Source: Planctomycetota bacterium
GTDB lineage: Bacteria; Planctomycetota; Phycisphaerae; Phycisphaerales; UBA1924
Length of the DNA: 61,091 nucleotides
Direction: 5' to 3'
Assembly: GCA_963204725.1 (NCBI GenBank)
Contig: CAUJHH010000045.1
Span: forward strand, 1-61,091
The position numbers and the translations under genes were made by a program. Below the pieces are notes generated by a model, which had not been told where the DNA came from, made no database searches, and worked only from the letters and a program-made list of their open reading frames with translations. Of the stretch, positions 17,400-26,135 are shown in pieces; within the stretch, counting starts at the first letter, position 1; every line of letters starts with the position of its first letter.

Positions 17400-18590
17400 T
17401 CACGGGCGAAGCGGCTCGATCGTCATGGTGCGTGCGCCCTCGACGGTGTAGGCGTGGATGCCGACTCCCAGCTGCTTGAGGTTGTTGACGCCGCGCATCC
17501 GGCTTCCGACGTGGATGGTGTCGGCGATCAGGATCGATCCATTCGGCAGGTGGACGCGCACGGGCTCGTCGTAGGCGCCGGACATGCCGAGAGCGACCTG
17601 TATCGAGGGCTTGCCGCCGCTGCCAGCACGATCGATGACGGGTTCGGCCGACGACGTCAGGACCTCCGGCAGGCGGTCGACACGGAAGAGGGGCGTGTCC
17701 GAGCTCGGCGTGTTGAACCCACCGACGGGCTTGCCGTTCCGAAGAAGACTGACCTGGACGTTCGTGCCGATCGGGAAGCCGGAGCGGACATCGAGTGCGG
17801 ACGAGGACTCGATCTCCGTGAAGTTGAGGCTGAGCGATTCGTGGGGAAGGTTGGTGCCATCGACCTGAACGGCGACGCTGAACGATTGCGGGGATTCATC
17901 GAAGCCGATTCGCACTGCGCCCACATGGACCTTCTGGACCGCGTGGAGCAGGAGCCCCACAAGGATTCTCGGTGTGGGCGGCGGGGGAAGCAGATCATCG
18001 ACCCGGGCGGTGATGATCCGGCCGTCTACGACGACATCATCGACAGCGGTGCCCTGGACGGGCGCCGCGGCGGCTGCGCCCGCCCGGATCGGGTTGACCA
18101 TGAGCCATGCGACGCCCGGGTGTGCGCTTGCCGGAGCGGCCGAGGAGGTCATGTCGCTGGGGTAGTACCAGAACGAGCTCGGCACGGCGCTGATCTGGAC
18201 GAGCGCCGGGCCCTCGGAAGTCGGCTTGAACACCCCGCTCCATACGCGGAGCGGGTTGGATGAGTCGGCGAGGACGCCGAGGAATGGATTGTGTACTTGG
18301 CTGGCGAAGGCATTGAGAACCTTGTCGCCCGCGATGGCGCCGGAGCTGGCGATCGTCCACGCTGGTTCGCTCGCAAGCACATCAAACATGGAGGAGGCGA
18401 AGGCGTAGCCCTCGATGGGGAAGTGTGCGCGGACGCCCACCTTCGCGCTCTGGCCGGAGACGAGGATCTTCGGCGTGACGTCGACGCCGAGCGAGGCGGT
18501 CTGAGCGAGCGCATTCGAGGAAGCGATTCCCGCGAACGCAAGGAGCGCGATCGCAGCCCTAGAGCCATGCTTTCTTTGTGACAGTTTCAT
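17400..18590 (-). CDS. exported protein of unknown function with pseudopilin-like C-terminal motif
   Basis: About 396 residues from ATG 18590, which has AAAGGA upstream and yields a signal peptide (SRAAIALLAFAGIASSNALAQ). The mature part is beta-rich, with an N-terminal segment SLGVDVTPKILVSGQSAKV resembling an immunoglobulin-like or cohesin-like strand order. Near the C-terminus GVNNLKQLGVGIHAY resembles the NNLKQIGLAxHNY motif that follows the pilin helix in planctomycete DUF1559 proteins, but here it is far from any N-terminal helix. No enzyme motif is visible. Monocistronic, with a strong hairpin behind it. Confidence 0.7.
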   Translation of the reverse strand: MKLSQRKHGSRAAIALLAFAGIASSNALAQTASLGVDVTPKILVSGQSAKVGVRAHFPIEGYAFASSMFDVLASEPAWTIASSGAIAGDKVLNAFASQVHNPFLGVLADSSNPLRVWSGVFKPTSEGPALVQISAVPSSFWYYPSDMTSSAAPASAHPGVAWLMVNPIRAGAAAAAPVQGTAVDDVVVDGRIITARVDDLLPPPPTPRILVGLLLHAVQKVHVGAVRIGFDESPQSFSVAVQVDGTNLPHESLSLNFTEIESSSALDVRSGFPIGTNVQVSLLRNGKPVGGFNTPSSDTPLFRVDRLPEVLTSSAEPVIDRAGSGGKPSIQVALGMSGAYDEPVRVHLPNGSILIADTIHVGSRMRGVNNLKQLGVGIHAYTVEGARTMTIEPLRP

Positions 18591-18904
18591 CGTGTTGTCC
18601 TTTGAGGAGTGTCGAAACCGGATCGGGGCGGCTCGGATCCGGGGGTCCGCCCGGTGGTGTCCACAGTGGCCCGGCCAACGTGGCTCGGTTCGCGCCCCTG
18701 TCCTCCTCGACGCGGAAAGCGACAGCGCTTTGCGCCACATGGAGTCCCGAGAACAGCGTGTGAGCATGTCGAGTTGCCGCGGTTATTGGCGATCGTCGCG
18801 TGTGGGCCGATCGAGACGGCCTGCCGACGGACTGCGAGCCTCGGGCTCATCGTGCTAACCTACCCCTCTGTTCGCTCGAATCGCGCCGTGGGAAATCGGC
18901 AGTT
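18591..18904. other. divergent intergenic region
   Basis: About 310 bases between the leftward exported-protein gene and the rightward ClC gene. It contains copy B of the 41-nt repeat and presumably the promoters of both genes. I could not place a convincing -35/-10 pair. Confidence 0.45.
18848..18888. repeat. 41-nt repeat, copy B
   Basis: Counterpart of 13046-13086 with five mismatches, three of them C/T on the plus strand. Leftward it also ends in an ATG, but the 87-codon frame that follows has no protein-like character. Rightward it sits 17-57 bases ahead of the likely GTG start of the ClC gene. Confidence 0.8.
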
Positions 18905-20803
18905 GTGGGATCCAAGACGGACTCGTACCGGAGTGCATCGGCGATTTCCGAGAAACCGAAACAGCCCGCACCGTGGTCCTCGCTCGCCCAACGCCTGCGT
19001 TCGCTCGAACTCTCCCGGGTGTTTGATCGTCTGGGGCTGGGGAGAGAGTGGTACCTGATTTTCTGTGGCGGCGTGGTCGGCGCCGTGACGGCGCTCGGCG
19101 CTGTGGGCTTTGCGAAGGCCCTGCACGCGACGGAGCACACGACAATTGAGTGGCTGCGTGAGGCGCCGATCTGGCTGATCCCGCTCCCGCCCATTCTCGG
19201 CGCGTTCGTGACTGCGGTGCTTGTCTACTACCTCGCGAGGGACGCGAGCGGGCACGGCGTGCCGCAGGTGATCGAGGCGATCCATCGCAAGGGGGGGCGC
19301 ATCCCGCTCCGGGTCGGGCTCGTCAAGGTTGTGGCCTCGATCGCCACGGTCGGCTCCGGCGGATCGGGCGGCGCCGAGGGCCCGATCGTGCAGATCGGAT
19401 CCACGGCCGGCAGCGTCATGGGGACCGGTCTGCGGGTCGGGCGGGCGGACATGAGCACGCTCGTCGGGTGCGGCGCGGCGGCGGGGATCGCGTCGGTCTT
19501 CAACGCGCCGATCACCGGCGTGTTCTTCGTGCTCGAGGTGCTGCTGAGAGACTTCTCGCTCAGGACGTTCACGCCCATTGTTGTGGCGAGCGTCTTCTCG
19601 GTCGGTGTGACGCAGACGATGCTCGGCAAGGACGAGGCGATTTTCAGCATGGGTCTGGCCGGGTACGCGTTCACGATCGCGGAGATGCCGTCGTTCATCG
19701 CGCTCGGCATCATTTGCGCCGTCGTGAGTGTCGTTTTCACGCGCATGCTGCACTTCTTTGAGGAGCTCTTCGGCGAGGTCCGCGCCCATCCGCTGATGCG
19801 CCCGGCGATCGGCGCTCTCGGTCTCGGCATGCTCGGGATCATCTGGGCCTTTGCGTCGGGCGCGATGGGGTACCACTCGCACGTTCCGGCGTTCTTCGGC
19901 AACGGCTACGCCACGATCGCGGACATCGTGGATCCGGCCTCGTACAGATCCTCGCGCGCCGGGCTCGACGAGGCCCTGCCGATGACGCTGCTCGCGCTCA
20001 CAGCCCTCTGTCTGCTCAAGGGTCTGGGCACCTCGATGACGCTCGGCTCGGGCGGATCGGGGGGCGTCTTCGCGCCCTCGCTCTTCGTCGGCGCGACGGC
20101 GGGGGGCGCGTTCGGGCTGGTCCTCGAGCAGATCGGTCTCATGCCCAAGGGCGGCACGCCCGCGTCGTACGCGCTCGTCGGGATGGCGGCCGTGATCGCC
20201 GGCACGACCTTCGCCCCGCTCACGGCGATCCTGCTGCTCTTTGAGCTCACGCGCGAGCCCAAGGTGCTCCTGCCGGCGATGCTCGCCTGCATCGTCGCGA
20301 CCGTGGTTGCGCAGCGGTGGATGCGCGACTCGATCTACACCGCAAAGCTGCGTCAGTCCGGCCTGGTCCTGGGCGGCACGCGTGACTTCACGGTGATGCG
20401 GCGCGTCCACCTCTCTTCCATCAAGCTCTCGCCGCTTCCTCCGGAGCCGATCTACCCGTCCGATCCGCTCTCGAAGGTGATCGATCTGCTGACCGTGCAC
20501 CGCGCGCCGGACTTCCCGGTTGTCGATCCGACCGGCAAGCACCTCGGCATGCTGACCGGAGAGGACGTCCGCGCTGCGCTCGTGGATCGCGAGGCGATCC
20601 CGCTGCTGCTCGTGGCGGAGCTGCTCCGCACCGACCTGCCCACGGTCACGATCGACGAGACGCTCGACACCGTGATCGACAAGTTCGCTCAGCACGATGT
20701 CGCGTGCGTGTGCGTCATTGATCCGATCACGGGCGCACCCAAGGGATTGATCACGCGAGCCAGCGTGATGAAGCGGTACCAGCTGGCGCTCTCAGAGTCC
20801 TGA
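18905..20803 (+). CDS. ClC-family chloride channel/transporter with CBS domains
   Basis: About 632 residues if started at GTG 18905; an ATG at 18800 is in frame but would translate the 41-nt repeat, so I prefer the later start, with moderate certainty. Residues about 40-460 form the ClC core: GSGGSGGAEGPIVQIGS holds the gating Glu of the G(R/K)EGP motif, and LGSGGSGGVFAPSLFVGA is the second selectivity motif. Residues about 505-625 are a CBS pair (LSKVIDLLTVHRAPDFPVVD and LDTVIDKFAQHDVACVCVID) that would bind adenine nucleotides as a regulatory module. Ion movement across the inner membrane is the family role; channel versus H+ exchanger cannot be settled. The 3' end overlaps the convergent lipid kinase gene by 12 bases. 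Confidence 0.93.
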   Translation: MGSKTDSYRSASAISEKPKQPAPWSSLAQRLRSLELSRVFDRLGLGREWYLIFCGGVVGAVTALGAVGFAKALHATEHTTIEWLREAPIWLIPLPPILGAFVTAVLVYYLARDASGHGVPQVIEAIHRKGGRIPLRVGLVKVVASIATVGSGGSGGAEGPIVQIGSTAGSVMGTGLRVGRADMSTLVGCGAAAGIASVFNAPITGVFFVLEVLLRDFSLRTFTPIVVASVFSVGVTQTMLGKDEAIFSMGLAGYAFTIAEMPSFIALGIICAVVSVVFTRMLHFFEELFGEVRAHPLMRPAIGALGLGMLGIIWAFASGAMGYHSHVPAFFGNGYATIADIVDPASYRSSRAGLDEALPMTLLALTALCLLKGLGTSMTLGSGGSGGVFAPSLFVGATAGGAFGLVLEQIGLMPKGGTPASYALVGMAAVIAGTTFAPLTAILLLFELTREPKVLLPAMLACIVATVVAQRWMRDSIYTAKLRQSGLVLGGTRDFTVMRRVHLSSIKLSPLPPEPIYPSDPLSKVIDLLTVHRAPDFPVVDPTGKHLGMLTGEDVRAALVDREAIPLLLVAELLRTDLPTVTIDETLDTVIDKFAQHDVACVCVIDPITGAPKGLITRASVMKRYQLALSES

Positions 20804-21751
20804 TTCGGCTCTGGATGCAGAGGCGCGGCGTGCCAGGAGCACGGGGAGCACCCGTGGCCTCACGCCGAGCGAGATGGTGCGGGCGGACCCGCCGCCATCA
20901 TCCGGCTGCGCCATCGCCTCGCCGTCGAGCTGGAACCTGGCCTGGGGCGCGGCCTCGCGATCGTGGGTTGAATGGCTCGCGACGCCGATCGTCACTCGCT
21001 CGCCTCGGGCCCGAACGATTGACCTCGCGTTGCGGCCGATGTGAGCGAGCGCCAACCCCATCCATGCGACGGTTCGCATGCTCGATGCGCTCGGCGCGAA
21101 GAAGACGTCGAGCGCGCCGTCGGTCATGCTCGCGTCTCGCGAGGGATCGATCCCCAGGGCGTAGCGGCCGCAGTTGCTGACCACGGCGTGCCCGCTCAAC
21201 CCATCGACCACTGTCTTGCCATCGACATCGATGGTGAGTCTCCGAATCGTCGGTTGGAGAAGGCAATCGATAACCGGTCTGATGTAGGACCCGTGCGAGA
21301 TGGGCCCCGTTCGCCGGGCCGCCAGCGCGTGGAGAACGTCCGCGTCGAATCCGACGCTGCACATGAGTGTGAAGGTTCGATCGGGCAGGCCTTGCCGGGC
21401 CCACACGCCGAGGTCGAAGTGTTCCACGCGCCATGCGCGGACGGCCTCGACAAGCTGCGCGATATCGGGTCGCATCCCGAACTCTCGGGCGAAGAGGTTC
21501 TCTGTGCCGCGCGGGAGGTGGTAGATCGGGATCGCGCGCGCCGCGGCGTGGGCGGACGCGGCGCTGATCGAGCCGTCGCCGCCACAGACAACGATCAGCT
21601 CCGCATCGACGGCCTGCGACTCCCAGCCCAACGCGAGGGGCACCGGCCGGACATCGTGGCCCTCGCGTGTGAGGGCTTCGGAGGCGTGGGATGCCAGTGC
21701 GTGCGAACCTCCCTTGCCGGACGCCGCGTTGGTCAGGAGTACGATCCGCAT
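20792..21751 (-). CDS. diacylglycerol/sphingosine kinase-like protein
   Basis: About 319 residues from ATG 21751, where the protein begins MRIVLLTNAASGKGG. The DAGK catalytic landmarks are present: VVCGGDGSISAASAHAA (GGDG nucleotide loop) and YHLPRGTENLFAREFG (the PxGTxNdfA motif), followed by the beta-sandwich domain with TFTLMCSVGFDADVL and DGALDVFFAP. The family phosphorylates lipids such as diacylglycerol at the membrane; the substrate here is not evident. It starts only 39 bases from the divergent GT9 gene, suggesting a shared control region and a link to lipid or envelope glycan metabolism. Confidence 0.85.
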   Translation of the reverse strand: MRIVLLTNAASGKGGSHALASHASEALTREGHDVRPVPLALGWESQAVDAELIVVCGGDGSISAASAHAAARAIPIYHLPRGTENLFAREFGMRPDIAQLVEAVRAWRVEHFDLGVWARQGLPDRTFTLMCSVGFDADVLHALAARRTGPISHGSYIRPVIDCLLQPTIRRLTIDVDGKTVVDGLSGHAVVSNCGRYALGIDPSRDASMTDGALDVFFAPSASSMRTVAWMGLALAHIGRNARSIVRARGERVTIGVASHSTHDREAAPQARFQLDGEAMAQPDDGGGSARTISLGVRPRVLPVLLARRASASRAESGL

Positions 21752-21790
21752 GAAGGGGTGATGGTAGCGACGGGCCGATACGCTCCGACC

Positions 21791-22687
21791 ATGGATCCCG
21801 CTCGATCTCATCCGGATGGACCGGCATATGTCTTCCATCGCGGCGCGCTCGGTGACTCGGTGCTGCTGTGGCCGCTTCTGCGAGCGCTGGTGGCGGCGCA
21901 CGGGCGGGTTGCGTTGGTGAGCGATCGGTCCAAGAGTGAGCTGGCGGCTCGGTTCATTCCGGGTGTCGAGGCGATCGATGCGGAGCAGACGCGGTTCAAC
22001 GCGATGTTCCGAATGGAGAGAGATGCGGTGCGCGAGTCGAGCCCGGTTGCCGCATCGCGTGTGCTCTGCCTCCTGTTCGGCGAGGACGGCGAGGCCATTC
22101 GGGCGTGGGAGGGGCACGCGAGGGCGATGTTTCCGAATGCTCCGATTGAGTTCATCTTCCAGAGGCCGGACGCGGCGCTCGCGCGCCAGCTCGCTCCCGG
22201 GCATCTGTGTGGCCCGCTGCACACCAATTCTGCGGGCCCGATTGTCGTTCATGTCGGCGCAGGGTCCCTCGCCAAGCGGTGGCCGATCGAGCGATGGGCA
22301 TCGCTCGAAGAGTGTGTGCCGAGCCACGCGGTGCGCTTCATCGCGGGCGAGGCGGAGCGGGGCACCTTCGAGGAAGCAGGCGTGGGCGCGCCGAGGTGGG
22401 CTCTCTTCCACGAACGGCTGGGAGGGACGCTTCTCCGTGACCTGGACACCCTCGCTACGCGGCTGCTCGATGCGCGGGCGTTCGTAGGTTTCGACAGCGG
22501 TCCGACACACCTCGCGGCGCAACTCGGTGTGCCGACGCTCGCGCTCTTTGGTCCGACCGATCCGGTGCGATGGGGGCCGATCGGCCCGCTGGCGCGAGTT
22601 CTCGCGCCGGAGCGCCCGACGCCGGACATGTCGTGGCTCAGCAAGGGCGAGGTTGAGCGAGCGGTCATCTCGCTCGTGAGCGAGTGA
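21791..22687 (+). CDS. glycosyltransferase family 9 (heptosyltransferase-like)
   Basis: About 298 residues. The N-terminus has the GALGDSVLLWPLLRAL motif typical of ADP-heptose:LPS heptosyltransferases; the C-terminal domain has VHVGAGSLAKRWPIERWASL and FVGFDSGPTHLAAQLGVPTLALFGPTDPVRWGP, the classic GT9 donor site with the DSGPTHLA segment. It should add sugars to a lipid-linked glycan at the cytoplasmic face of the inner membrane. It is divergent from a lipid-kinase-like gene (39 bases) and convergent with NDH-2 (33 bases). Confidence 0.9.
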   Translation: MDPARSHPDGPAYVFHRGALGDSVLLWPLLRALVAAHGRVALVSDRSKSELAARFIPGVEAIDAEQTRFNAMFRMERDAVRESSPVAASRVLCLLFGEDGEAIRAWEGHARAMFPNAPIEFIFQRPDAALARQLAPGHLCGPLHTNSAGPIVVHVGAGSLAKRWPIERWASLEECVPSHAVRFIAGEAERGTFEEAGVGAPRWALFHERLGGTLLRDLDTLATRLLDARAFVGFDSGPTHLAAQLGVPTLALFGPTDPVRWGPIGPLARVLAPERPTPDMSWLSKGEVERAVISLVSE

Positions 22688-22720
22688 CGGGGCGCGCTGC
22701 TTCGCCCCCTGGGGCTGCGT

Positions 22721-24028
22721 TCAGGACGGAGTGTCCTTCGGCATGCCCGTGATCAGGCGCGCACCGCGGCTGAACGTGACGTAGGCCCATGCCCATTCCA
22801 ACATCGTCAACATGCGATTACGGAATCCGATCAGGTAGACAACGTGCAGCAGCGCCCAGAAGAGCCACGCGATGAATCCAGAGTGGACGCCTCCAAAGAC
22901 GCAGGCAACGGCCCGATTGCGGCCGATTGTGGCGAGCGTGCCCTTGTCCTTGTAGCGAAAGGGCGCGGGATGGCGAGCTGCGCCCGAGGCGCTCCGGCGT
23001 GCGCGTGCAGCGATAAGCCGCGCGACGTGGTCGCCCATCTGCATCGCGGCTGGCGCGACGCCGGGGACGGGCGAGCCGGTGCGTTGGTCGTCGATCCGCG
23101 CGAGATCGCCGGCGACAAAGATGTCGGGATGCCCCGGCACGGAGAGGTCCGGCTCGACGGCGACGCGTCCGGCAGGATCGAGCGGCACGCCGAGCGACGC
23201 CGCGATCGGCGAGGCCTTGACCCCTGCGGCCCAGATGACGTTGCCTGCGTCGATGCGATAGGGCTCGGGGATGCGGGCCCCGACGACGGTGACGCCCCGC
23301 GCATCGATCTCCACGGCGCGGGACTCGAGCATCACCTCGACGCCGAGGGCCCCGAGGTCCTTGAGCGCGCGCACGGACGCAGCGTACGGATAGGTCGCCA
23401 GGACCCGATCCTGCGCCTCGATCAGCACCACGCGGGCCGTGGTCGTGTCGATGCGACGGAAGTCGTGGTGGAGAGCCGAGCGAGAGATCTCGGACATCGC
23501 GCCGGCGAGTTCCACGCCCGTGGGCCCCGCGCCGATGACGACGAAGGTCAGCGCGGCCCGGCGTGATGCGTCGTCGCTCGCGCGCTCGGCGGACTCGAAT
23601 GCCAGCAAGAACTTGCGCCGGATCTGGAGCGCGTCGTCGATGGTCTTCAAGCCGGGGGCGTGCGCCGCCCACTGCTCATGCCCGAAGTACGAGTGCGTCG
23701 CGCCCGTCGCGACGATCAGCGTGTCATACGGGACGGCGCCGCCGTCGGCCAGGTGGACGGTTCGCGAGTCGGCATCGATGCCGGTCACGTCGCCCATGAC
23801 GACCTCGGCGTTGCGTTGGGACGCGAGGATGTGGCGGATCGGCGCGGCGATGTTCGCGGGTGAGAGCATCGCCGTCGCCACCTGGTAGAGCAGGGGCTGG
23901 AAGGTGTGGTGGTTCTGGCGATCGATCAGGGTGATCGAGACGGCCGAACGGGCGAGCCCCCGGGCGGCGTGCAGACCGGCGAAGCCGCCACCGAGGATCA
24001 CAACTCGGTGAGTGTGAGGGGAAGCCAT
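22721..24028 (-). CDS. type II NADH dehydrogenase (NDH-2-like FAD oxidoreductase)
   Basis: A 435-residue two-dinucleotide-fold flavoprotein. The FAD site is VVILGGGFAGLHAARGL at residues 9-25, HHTFQPLLYQVATAMLSPANIAAP is a hallmark of NDH-2, and the NAD(H) site is VVIGAGPTGVELAGAMSEI. The IFVAGDLARID segment closes the FAD site and GVAPAAMQMGDHVARLI is the quinone-side motif. The C-terminal 70 residues are hydrophobic (WLFWALLHVVYLIGFRNRML), consistent with membrane anchoring. The reaction is non-proton-pumping transfer of electrons from NADH to quinone. Confidence 0.93.
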   Translation of the reverse strand: MASPHTHRVVILGGGFAGLHAARGLARSAVSITLIDRQNHHTFQPLLYQVATAMLSPANIAAPIRHILASQRNAEVVMGDVTGIDADSRTVHLADGGAVPYDTLIVATGATHSYFGHEQWAAHAPGLKTIDDALQIRRKFLLAFESAERASDDASRRAALTFVVIGAGPTGVELAGAMSEISRSALHHDFRRIDTTTARVVLIEAQDRVLATYPYAASVRALKDLGALGVEVMLESRAVEIDARGVTVVGARIPEPYRIDAGNVIWAAGVKASPIAASLGVPLDPAGRVAVEPDLSVPGHPDIFVAGDLARIDDQRTGSPVPGVAPAAMQMGDHVARLIAARARRSASGAARHPAPFRYKDKGTLATIGRNRAVACVFGGVHSGFIAWLFWALLHVVYLIGFRNRMLTMLEWAWAYVTFSRGARLITGMPKDTPS

Positions 24029-24133
24029 GGACCATTGTTGGGATTGCGATCGGATGGAGTTTGTGATCCGGCGGCTTTCTTTCAGCGTTGGGGGGGCAAG
24101 AAGCCATGATCGCCCGATTCCGTCGGATTGACC

Positions 24134-24171
24134 TTGCGTGAAGTCGGATCGTGTGTATTATTCTCATGAGA
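24134..24171 (+). promoter_or_regulatory. putative promoter and palindromic operator of the TrmB-like gene
   Basis: TTGCGT at 24134 and TATTAT at 24156 are separated by 16 bases. Directly after the -10-like box is the perfect palindrome TCTCATGAGA (24162-24171), 7 bases before the start codon. Its position would let a bound regulator block transcription. Both elements are read by eye. Confidence 0.35.
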
Positions 24172-24178
24172 GAAGAAT

Positions 24179-25138
24179 ATGCAGCCAAAGAGAGTTCAAG
24201 CGAACGGGAGGCAGAAGCGTCGCGTCGCGGCCCTCGGGGATGGACCGTCCGAAGCACTCGTTGCGCTGGGGATGACCCCGCTCGAGGCCGAGGCGTACGC
24301 GTTTCTTGTGCGGGTCGGCGCGTCGACCGGCTACCGCATCGCCCAAGGGATCGGGCGTCCGGCGGGCAACCTCTATAAGTCGCTCGAAGCGCTCGAATCG
24401 AAGGGCTTTGTTCTGAGCGCGGACGAGCACGATGGACGCCTCTACCGCGCGGTTCCCGTGTCGGAGATCGGCGCGAGTGTCGTGCGACGGTTGGAGCGGG
24501 CGGCGGCGCAGGCGGCCCACGAGCTGGCCACGACCGAAGCTCCGCAGCCCGATGACCGGCTTTACGCGATCGTGGACCTCGACGCCGCGCTGGAGCGGGC
24601 CCGCGCGATGATCGCGGGGGCGAGCGACTTCGTGCTGATGACCGCGTGCCCGGTGTTTATGGAAGAACTGGCGGCGGCCTTGGCAGAGGCGTCGGCGAGA
24701 CACGTCGCGGTCGGCATCAAGGCCTTTGCCCCCATCGAGATCGCCGGCACACACGTCGTGCTGGATGCGCGGGGCGAGCGCGCGTGGCGCGAGGGACCGG
24801 GGCAGTGGATGTCGATGTCCGCCGACGGGAGCTCGATGCTCAACGTGCTGGTCGATCGCGAGGGGCACACGCTCCAGACGGCGCACTGGTCGGAGAACGC
24901 GATGCTCAACTGGCAGATGTACACCGGGCTCAGCACGAATGTGCTGCTCGCCGAGGCCGAGGCGTTGATTGCACGAGGTGTGGCGGGGCCGGAGGCGATG
25001 CGCGCCCTCGACGCGATGCACCGGCTGCAGCCCCCGGTGTCGGGCGGCAAGTCGGCGCTCCAACGCCGCTATCGCGCGTCGAGCGCGGCAGGGAAACACG
25101 GTGTGCGCGGGGCATCACGGGGCAAGCGGTCAACCTGA
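24179..25138 (+). CDS. TrmB-family transcriptional regulator
   Basis: A 319-residue protein. Residues about 25-95 are a winged helix of the TrmB type: ALVALGMTPLEAEAYAFLVRVGASTGYRIAQGIGRPAGNLYKSLEALESKGFV. A helical stretch then leads into a C-terminal sensor domain with IVDLDAALERARAMIAGASDFVLM, which resembles the phospholipase D-like effector fold of this family. TrmB proteins are sugar- or stress-responsive regulators; the ligand is not predictable here. A palindrome overlaps the apparent transcription start, consistent with autoregulation. The secreted propeller gene begins 25 bases after its stop and may be co-transcribed. Confidence 0.85.
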   Translation: MQPKRVQANGRQKRRVAALGDGPSEALVALGMTPLEAEAYAFLVRVGASTGYRIAQGIGRPAGNLYKSLEALESKGFVLSADEHDGRLYRAVPVSEIGASVVRRLERAAAQAAHELATTEAPQPDDRLYAIVDLDAALERARAMIAGASDFVLMTACPVFMEELAAALAEASARHVAVGIKAFAPIEIAGTHVVLDARGERAWREGPGQWMSMSADGSSMLNVLVDREGHTLQTAHWSENAMLNWQMYTGLSTNVLLAEAEALIARGVAGPEAMRALDAMHRLQPPVSGGKSALQRRYRASSAAGKHGVRGASRGKRST

Positions 25139-25163
25139 ACATACGTTTGAAGAGGAGTCGAGC

Positions 25164-26120
25164 ATGCGTGGTCGAACAGTGGGTTGTGGTGTGGCCGCGG
25201 GAGTGGCAGTCGTTGTCGGCTCGCTCGCGGGGGACGCGGCGGCCGGTCCGGAACTGCTGGTCACATCGTTCTTCTCGGACAACATCGTGCGTCTGGACCT
25301 TGCCACTGGCGCTCCGATCGGCTCGATCGACGGCGCAGCCGGCCTCGACGGTCCCCTCTGCACACGCATCGGCCCCGACGGCCTGTACTATATCGCGAGC
25401 GAGGGCACCGACAGCGTGCTGAGATTCAATGCGAGGACGGGCGCGAAGGTCGACGAGTTCGTCCTTACAGGCGCGGGTGGGCTCGATGCGCCGACGTCTC
25501 TGGCTTGGGACCGAAACGGGAACCTCTGCGTCGCGTCCTTCACGCAGAACTCGGTGCGGCGGTTTGATGGAATGACGGGGGCGTACATCGACACGATGGT
25601 GACGCCGGGACTGGGTGGGTTGAACGGCGCGGACAACGGGATGACGTTCGGGCCGGATGGCAACCTATACGTTCCCAGCTATAACACCAATCGTGTGCTG
25701 CGGTACGACGGGGAGACGGGCGCGTTCCTCGGTGCGTTCGTGACCGGGATCCTGCGCCCGCGCGTGCTGCTGTTCGAGGAGGACGGCGATCTTCTCATCA
25801 CGAGCGAGGGCTTCAGCTCGGTGCGAAGGTACAACGGATCGACCGGTGCGTTCCTGGGCAACCTCGTCGCGCCGGGCTCCGGCGGCCTGTCGGGCGCGGT
25901 GGGGATGGTGGTTGCGCCGGACGGGTACCTGTATGTGACGTCGGCGAACAACGACCAGGTGCTGCGCTACGACGCGGTGACGGGGGCGTTCGTGGATGTG
26001 TTCGCGTCGGGCGCGGCGATGGGGTTCGATGGGCCGGTCTTTCTGACGGTCATCCCCGCACCCGCAGGAGCCGGGGTGGTTTCGATGGCGCTTCTATTCT
26101 TACGCCGGCGCCCGCGTTGA
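25164..26120 (+). CDS. secreted beta-propeller protein with PEP-CTERM-like tail
   Basis: About 318 residues from ATG 25164, preceded by AGAGGAG at a suitable distance and giving a signal peptide (GVAAGVAVVVGSLAGDAAAG). The body is built of six or so repeats of about 45 residues such as SVLRFNARTGAKVDEFV and RVLRYDGETGAFLGAFV, the NHL/Vgb type of propeller. The C-terminus VIPAPAGAGVVSMALLFLRRRPR has the Pro-Ala, hydrophobic helix and Arg cluster of a planctomycete PEP-CTERM-like sorting tail. It is likely a surface or periplasmic protein. The TrmB-like regulator lies directly upstream. Confidence 0.82.
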   Translation: MRGRTVGCGVAAGVAVVVGSLAGDAAAGPELLVTSFFSDNIVRLDLATGAPIGSIDGAAGLDGPLCTRIGPDGLYYIASEGTDSVLRFNARTGAKVDEFVLTGAGGLDAPTSLAWDRNGNLCVASFTQNSVRRFDGMTGAYIDTMVTPGLGGLNGADNGMTFGPDGNLYVPSYNTNRVLRYDGETGAFLGAFVTGILRPRVLLFEEDGDLLITSEGFSSVRRYNGSTGAFLGNLVAPGSGGLSGAVGMVVAPDGYLYVTSANNDQVLRYDAVTGAFVDVFASGAAMGFDGPVFLTVIPAPAGAGVVSMALLFLRRRPR

Positions 26121-26135
26121 TGGCAAGGGTGGCGT

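Noticed and set aside
18860..20695. 611-codon leftward open frame opposite the ClC gene
   Set aside because: Arg/Glu/His-rich shadow of the ClC coding sequence, with no recognisable domain.
21041..21790. N-terminal extension of the GT9 protein
   Set aside because: The frame is open upstream but is the antisense of the lipid-kinase-like gene; family similarity begins only after ATG 21791.
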